DNA of 64,000 bases from Verpa conica (Eukaryota; Ascomycota; Pezizomycetes; Pezizales; Morchellaceae): contig JAUFSD010000006.1 in the NCBI GenBank assembly GCA_033030425.1, positions 496,001-560,000 on the forward strand, in the 5' to 3' direction. Under the pieces are notes generated by a model that was not told the DNA's origin, made no database searches, and saw nothing but the letters and a program-made list of their open reading frames with translations. Positions 59,509 through 64,000 of this stretch are shown in pieces. Both the position numbers and the translations under genes were made by a program. The first letter of the stretch is position 1. Every line of letters begins with the position of its first letter.

Positions 59509-61222
59509 ATGGCCGATTTTCCCATCATGGAGGCGATGCGAAAAAAGCGAATGACTGCGCACATGAATCAAAAACAACCTCCGTTACGTCTCCTTTCACT
59601 TGGTAAGTGGATTTTTTTTTAAATCTTATTTTTATATATATCCTTATTCTGAATTCTGTATTTTTCGGTAATAATAATAAAAATCTGACCTGGTGTAATT
59701 CTTTCTTTTTAGACGGAGGAGGAGTCAGAGGTTTTAGTATGATTATGATTCTACAAGAACTAATGCTCAAGCTATTTGTCGAGATGCACGGACGAGCACC
59801 AAGGCTTGAAGAAATCCCCAAACCGTGCGACCACTTTGATTTAATAGGAGGAACAGGAACTGGAGGGTATGCTTTTATGAACACTTTTTTATAAGAGGTT
59901 TTTTTACAGATCAGTGGCTGATATAGCTCATTAGACTTCTAGCCATCTTACTAGGGCGGCTACGACTCGACCTAGAAGCATGCAAAGAAGTTTATGTCCG
60001 AATGACAAAGAAGGTGTTTGAGACCGATAAGACGATAGCTGGCCTACCTTATCGGAAAACACTCTTCAAGGCGTCGAAGCTCGAGGACGCAATCAAGGAA
60101 GTGGTTAGGGAATCAACAGCGCGAGATGAAGAGGAGAATGGCAATTTTTATAATGATCCGAAACCTCACCACAGTCACATCCGAAGGTCAAGTACATATG
60201 ACTCTAGGCACAGCTCATCTCAAGGAAGTCGGAATAGTTGGAAGTCAGGTTGTGGGTTGGGAAACGAAAATGCCTTGTTATATGATTCTCGCCCTAGAGT
60301 TTGCAAGACGTAAGCACCTATACGAAAATAGTCTAGGGGGGGGTAATTAACTGGGATGTGCTTGAGTTAACAAGTGCTTGTTTTTTTTTCTTTCCAGGTT
60401 TGTGACGGCAGTTTATAAAGGGTCGGACGAAACTACTTCGCCTGCGCTCCTTCGAACTTATAGTTCTACATATGCAACACCGCCTTCCCAGGGCTTGACA
60501 ATCTGGGAAGCTGGCCGAGCAACATCTGCTACATATCCTGCTTTCAAGGCCATACAGATAGGCCAGAGCATCTTCTTAGACGAAGGCTCTGGCAGGTACA
60601 GCCCAGTTGCCCAAGTCCTAGAAGAAGCACTAGTCCACGAATGGCCTGGGAGAGAAGTTGGGCTGCTTGTGTCCATAGGAAGTGGGAAACGAATGGACTA
60701 TGGAGAACCAAGGAAGGAGCCATCAGCTATAATTACAGCATCCCCACTCGGCAAGTTTGTCGAAGCCAAGGAGAAGCACTTGGCCAAAGTTTTAGACTGC
60801 GAAGATATCCACCGAGAGCTTCTAGAAGGGTTACACCGGACAGGAGTGAAGAAGGAAAACTACGTCCGACTGAATGTCGAAACCGGGATCGCGGACTTTG
60901 GCATGAACGAGTGGAGTAGGTTAACGGATATATCGACTGGCACGCGGGCCTACCTAGGCCGGCCGGACATTCAAATGATAAACCAGACTGCAGCGATCAA
61001 ACTAGCGGAGATCTCTAGGATTTCCAAAGGGCGTTCTACGGTGGGTTTTTCTTTGACTCATTTATCCTTAGATGGGTTTAGCTTATGCGTGTGTAGATTG
61101 ATCTCCTCAACAGGGAGCTGCCTGATTTGCCAACTGGTTCTGATAGCGAAGAATTCGAGGATGAAGAGGTGAAAAGACACTTTGAGCAGCTAGAACGAAT
61201 TGCTGCGAGGATTAGAGTATGA
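59509..61222 (+). CDS. Patatin-like phospholipase-family protein, nucleophile serine missing (5 exons)
   Basis: Exons 59509–59602, 59713–59866, 59935–60309, 60398–61040 and 61097–61222 give 463 residues with consistent phases. The oxyanion loop LDGGGVRGFS (31–40) is intact. The GxSxG elbow, however, reads FDLIGGTGTGGLLAILLGRL: position 80, where the catalytic Ser should be, is Gly (codon GGA). The downstream Asp region reads FLDEGSGRYSP rather than a clean DG(A/G). A low-complexity His/Ser insertion (HHSHIRRSSTYDSRHSSS) sits in the middle. Active patatins hydrolyse acyl lipids with a Ser/Asp dyad, so this product may be an inactive or repurposed member. From memory, GTGTGG also occurs in other fungal relatives. 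The stop after RIRV could instead be an intron donor (GTATGA) leading to RREYGLK. Confidence 0.8.
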
Positions 61223-61889
61223 GTTATTACCTGTCTTTCCTTTCCTATTTTCTTTTGTTTCTGTGGGTTTCGTGATTGTTCAGCGGGAGTATGGGTTAAA
61301 GGTAATATGGGCTATGGTTGAGTCAAAGGTTTATTGTCATCACGGTATAGGTAGCTATTTACAATGTGGCTCTTATTGGTGCATTTGTTTTCTTCACCAG
61401 ATAGGGTTAATTGGTCCCTATAATGATCACGGGGAGGGTGTTTTTTCCTTTTCACCGGCTGACGCGCCGAAGCCCCGGGGGACTGCACGCACAGGGGCGA
61501 AGTTCTTGGCTTGTAGTAATGAATTACCCAAATCGTATTAAATTTGCTGTTTCTGGGCAATAGTTGTACTGTCAAGAGCCCAGAAGGTCCAAATAGATAT
61601 ATCCAGCCCGTAGAAGCGATAGACTAGTGGGGGTAAGCCTTTTCCAGGCCTCTGGGTGACTGCTAACGTTTTCCCGGGATTTGATAATATAATAGCCATA
61701 GGTATTATTCCCTAGAATATACAGTGCATTTCCCGACACTCCCCGCTCCCGCAATACGGCAGATGCATTGCACAGCTTCGCTAGCGACTTGCATACGAGC
61801 CGAGTATCTTATATATTAGAGAGCTGAGGCCCTTATTCTTGCAATTCAATCCGCGGGGTATCAAATCTAATTAGCTATCAGACCAAAGC

Positions 61890-63589
61890 ATGGCGACTTC
61901 CACAGTCACTACTACGCCTTCTGGCTCATACTCTATTGAACTTGAGAACCGTACCCCCTCAATCTCCAAGTCAAACCTTCCCCCAATCCTCACCCGAGCG
62001 CAGGATTCCGGGTCCATACGTGCTGGCCGTTCAAGTGCATATGGCGACGAGGAAAGCTCGCCAACAGACCAGCCGCCGGAAGGCGCAACGGTCTTCGAGA
62101 GGCCGAATGTCTCGGAGGTGAAGGGGAGGCTCTTTGCAGCCAATTTCGCATTATTCGTTTCGGGGATGAGCGATGCCAGTACTGGCGCATTGATCCCATA
62201 CCTACAACCTGCATATAATATTGGACTTCTTTTCATAGCTTTGATGTTAATCCCCCCCTCCTACTCCGAATTTTTATAAAATATTAACCCCACAAGTAGA
62301 TACTTGACGAACTTCGCTGGCTGGCTCGTCGCTGCATTCACCAATGTACACCTCACAGCACGAATTGGAACCGGCGGGGTATTCGTCTTTGGGGCATTCA
62401 TGCAAATGACAGCCTACTGTCTTATGTTCTGGGTGTGTACCCCCCCCCTCCCCATCTAGAGCTCCCTAAACCCACAACTAACATATCTCTTAGAAACCAC
62501 CATACCCACTATTCGTCTGCTCGTTCTTCCTCGCCGGCTTGGGAATGGCCTATCAGGACGCCCAAGCCAATGTATTCGTCGCCAACGTCAACAACGCCCA
62601 CCGATGGCTCGGACTACTACACTCCATATACGGTGCCGGAGCCCTCGTGTCACCGCTGATTGCAACCCTTATCGCCTCCAAGACACCCTACTGGAACTAC
62701 TTCTACGCCGTCCTGCTCGGGATGGCGGTCATCAATCTCGCCCTGCTGTCTTGGACGTTTAGGAAGGATCTTAAAGGCACCACCGCAGCGCAGGAGTCTG
62801 CGTCTAGGGACCTTACAAAGGCTTTATCTCAGAGGGCTGTCATCACGTTGAGTCTGTTCTTCTTTTTGTATGTAGGCGCTGAAGTGACAGCTGGAGGTAT
62901 GTATTTATACTCTCTCTCTCTCTCTCTCTCTCTTGCGGATGGTTGACTTTGTGAGTATAGGCTGGGTTGTGGAATTCTTGATCAGGGTCCGTGGAGGGAA
63001 GGCGTCCCAGGTTGGCTATGTCGCGTCTGGGTTCTGGGGCGGTTTGACTCTGGGGAGAATACTACTTGCTGATATCACCCACCGCTTCGGTGAGAGGAGG
63101 ATGGTGATGCTGTATGTTGTTCTATCTCTGGTGGTACAGTTGATTTTCTGGTTCGTTCCGCATATCATTACGAATGCGGTAATGATTAGTTTTCTGGGAT
63201 TCTTTTTGGGACCTTTGTTTCCTACGGTATGTGTTTTCCAAAAATACTCCCCCCCCCCCCTCTCCCCCGGTTGTGGTTTTTGGTGGTAACTAAGTGGTTT
63301 TGGTTTTAGGGTATATCGGTGTTAACTAAGCTTCTCCCGAGGGAGTTGCATGTTGCTGCTATTGGTAAGATGGATTCTGGAGAGAGTAAGAGGGTAATTG
63401 TTGCTAACAGTTGGTGTAGGGTTCTCGGCAACTATGGGTCAGGCTGGGTCTGCGGCGTTCCCTTTCATGACGGGTGCAATTGCTGCAAGGTCGGGAGTCA
63501 AGGTTTTACAGCCAATGTTGGTTGGATTATTGGCTGGTATGGCCATCTTGTGGCTATTACTACCAAAGACGAAGAGACCTACAGCATAA
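61890..63589 (+). CDS. Major facilitator superfamily transporter (6 exons)
   Basis: Exons 61890–62245, 62300–62432, 62494–62896, 62961–63226, 63310–63364 and 63420–63589 give 460 residues with all phases matching. A polar N-terminal tail of about 75 residues precedes hydrophobic helices, e.g. FAANFALFVSGMSDASTGAL, NFAGWLVAAFTNVHL, LFVCSFFLAGLGMAYQDAQA and LHSIYGAGALVSPLIATLIA. Second-half helices include VGYVASGFWGGLTLGRILLA with the following DITHRFGERR, and MLVGLLAGMAILWLLL. The G..L.GR…R(F/Y)G motif is typical of MFS. The pattern DAQANVFVANV and HSIYGAGALVSP resembles fungal FucP/BSC6-like sugar-type transporters, but the substrate is not known. A CT microsatellite lies within intron 3. 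Confidence 0.88.
62910..62933 (+). repeat. CT microsatellite inside an MFS intron
   Basis: About twelve TC repeats lie between the donor GTATGT at 62897 and the acceptor at 62960. Length variation here could act on splicing. Confidence 0.85.
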
Positions 63590-63781
63590 GCTCGAAAGTT
63601 AGGCCTATGAGGAGTGAGTTATGATGTATATGTAGAGTAGTGTCCGTTCAATTACCAAATAAAAGCAGATTATAACGCTGAAAAAAACCGTATTTATTGA
63701 GGGGAAGAAGAAAAAACCAATAATCTATATGGATTTTTCACTATCAAGGCACAGCCTAATTAATAATATTACAGTTTACAT

Positions 63782-64000
63782 TCAAGCCTGCCCAGCCATA
63801 ATCCTATCCAACGCCGCCGCCCACTGCTCCTTCCACCCCACCATACCACCCTCCCAATTCCCTAACCTCCACTTCTCCCCCACCTTCTTCTTCTCCTCCT
63901 CCTCCTGCACCACTCCATCCTTCTCGACGACCCACATCGTCCTATTGATCACAAACCCTAAGCCAAAATACACACCCAAATTCTCTGTATCCTCCGCACT
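63782..64000 (-). CDS. C-terminal end of an unrecognised protein (runs off the right edge)
   Basis: The minus strand is open from the window edge to a TGA at 63782, encoding about 72 residues: SAEDTENLGVYFGLGFVINR, then TMWVVEKDGVVQ, an acidic/basic run (EEEEKKK) and WKEQWAAALDRIMAGQA. No in-frame ATG is needed at the edge, so this is a partial exon. I do not recognise a family. It is convergent with the MFS gene, with about 190 bp between stop codons. Confidence 0.55.
   Translation of the reverse strand, partial: SAEDTENLGVYFGLGFVINRTMWVVEKDGVVQEEEEKKKVGEKWRLGNWEGGMVGWKEQWAAALDRIMAGQA

Noticed and set aside
1..64000. CRISPR array, rRNA or tRNA genes
   Set aside because: No regularly spaced direct repeats outside the ankyrin coding arrays, and no tRNA A/B-box pairs or 5S-like sequence recognised; a tRNA scan was not possible here.

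Overview
The window looks like nuclear DNA of a filamentous ascomycete (Pezizomycotina). Most genes contain several short GT–AG introns of about 45–110 nt, many with CTAAC/CTAAT-like branch points. The gene families are typical of these fungi: an AA9 polysaccharide monooxygenase, GH28, GH105 and GH36 enzymes, a fungal rhodopsin-domain 7TM protein, an LCCL membrane protein, a patatin-like protein, a CorA-like protein and long ankyrin arrays. Gene density is low (about 16 genes in 64 kb) and intergenic DNA is AT-rich. A truffle/morel-type genome (Pezizomycetes) would fit, but that is an impression; the sequence does not fix the genus.

Layout. 0–16 kb: two large minus-strand ankyrin genes, the first running off the left edge, that look like copies of one duplicated locus including its 5' flank. 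Between them lie a cluster of nested miniature inverted-repeat elements with TA target duplications (4.2–9.5 kb) and a spliced CorA-like gene (10.5–12.0 kb). The 0.5 kb between the second ankyrin gene and the CorA gene still reads as protein in one frame but carries four stop codons and a frameshift, so the two may once have been a single ankyrin–CorA gene. 16–19 kb: gene-free. 19–27 kb: a GH36 raffinose-synthase-type gene (+), an AA9 gene (+) and a GH28 endopolygalacturonase (−). 29.8–33 kb: a RING-IBR-RING protein (+) and a four-helix MARVEL-like membrane protein (−). 35.9–41 kb: an LCCL-domain multi-pass protein (+) and an FMO-type flavin monooxygenase (−). 41–44.7 kb: gene-free. 44.7–46 kb: rhodopsin-domain 7TM protein (−). 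49.3–55.4 kb: hotdog thioesterase (+), a secreted-domain/single-TM protein (+) and a GH105-type hydrolase (−). 59.5–64 kb: patatin-like protein (+), MFS transporter (+) and the C-terminal end of an unrecognised gene (−).

How the genes relate. Four carbohydrate-active enzymes (GH36, AA9, GH28, GH105) would together act on cellulose, pectin, rhamnogalacturonan fragments and raffinose-type sugars, but they are scattered and on both strands, so they are not a tight cluster. The most unusual features are the ankyrin/CorA locus with its apparent break-up, the near-uniform 35-residue ankyrin array, the MITE-in-MITE insertions and a patatin-like protein whose nucleophile serine position is glycine. 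Exon structures were worked out by hand from splice signals, reading-frame continuity and family motifs; no database search was available.
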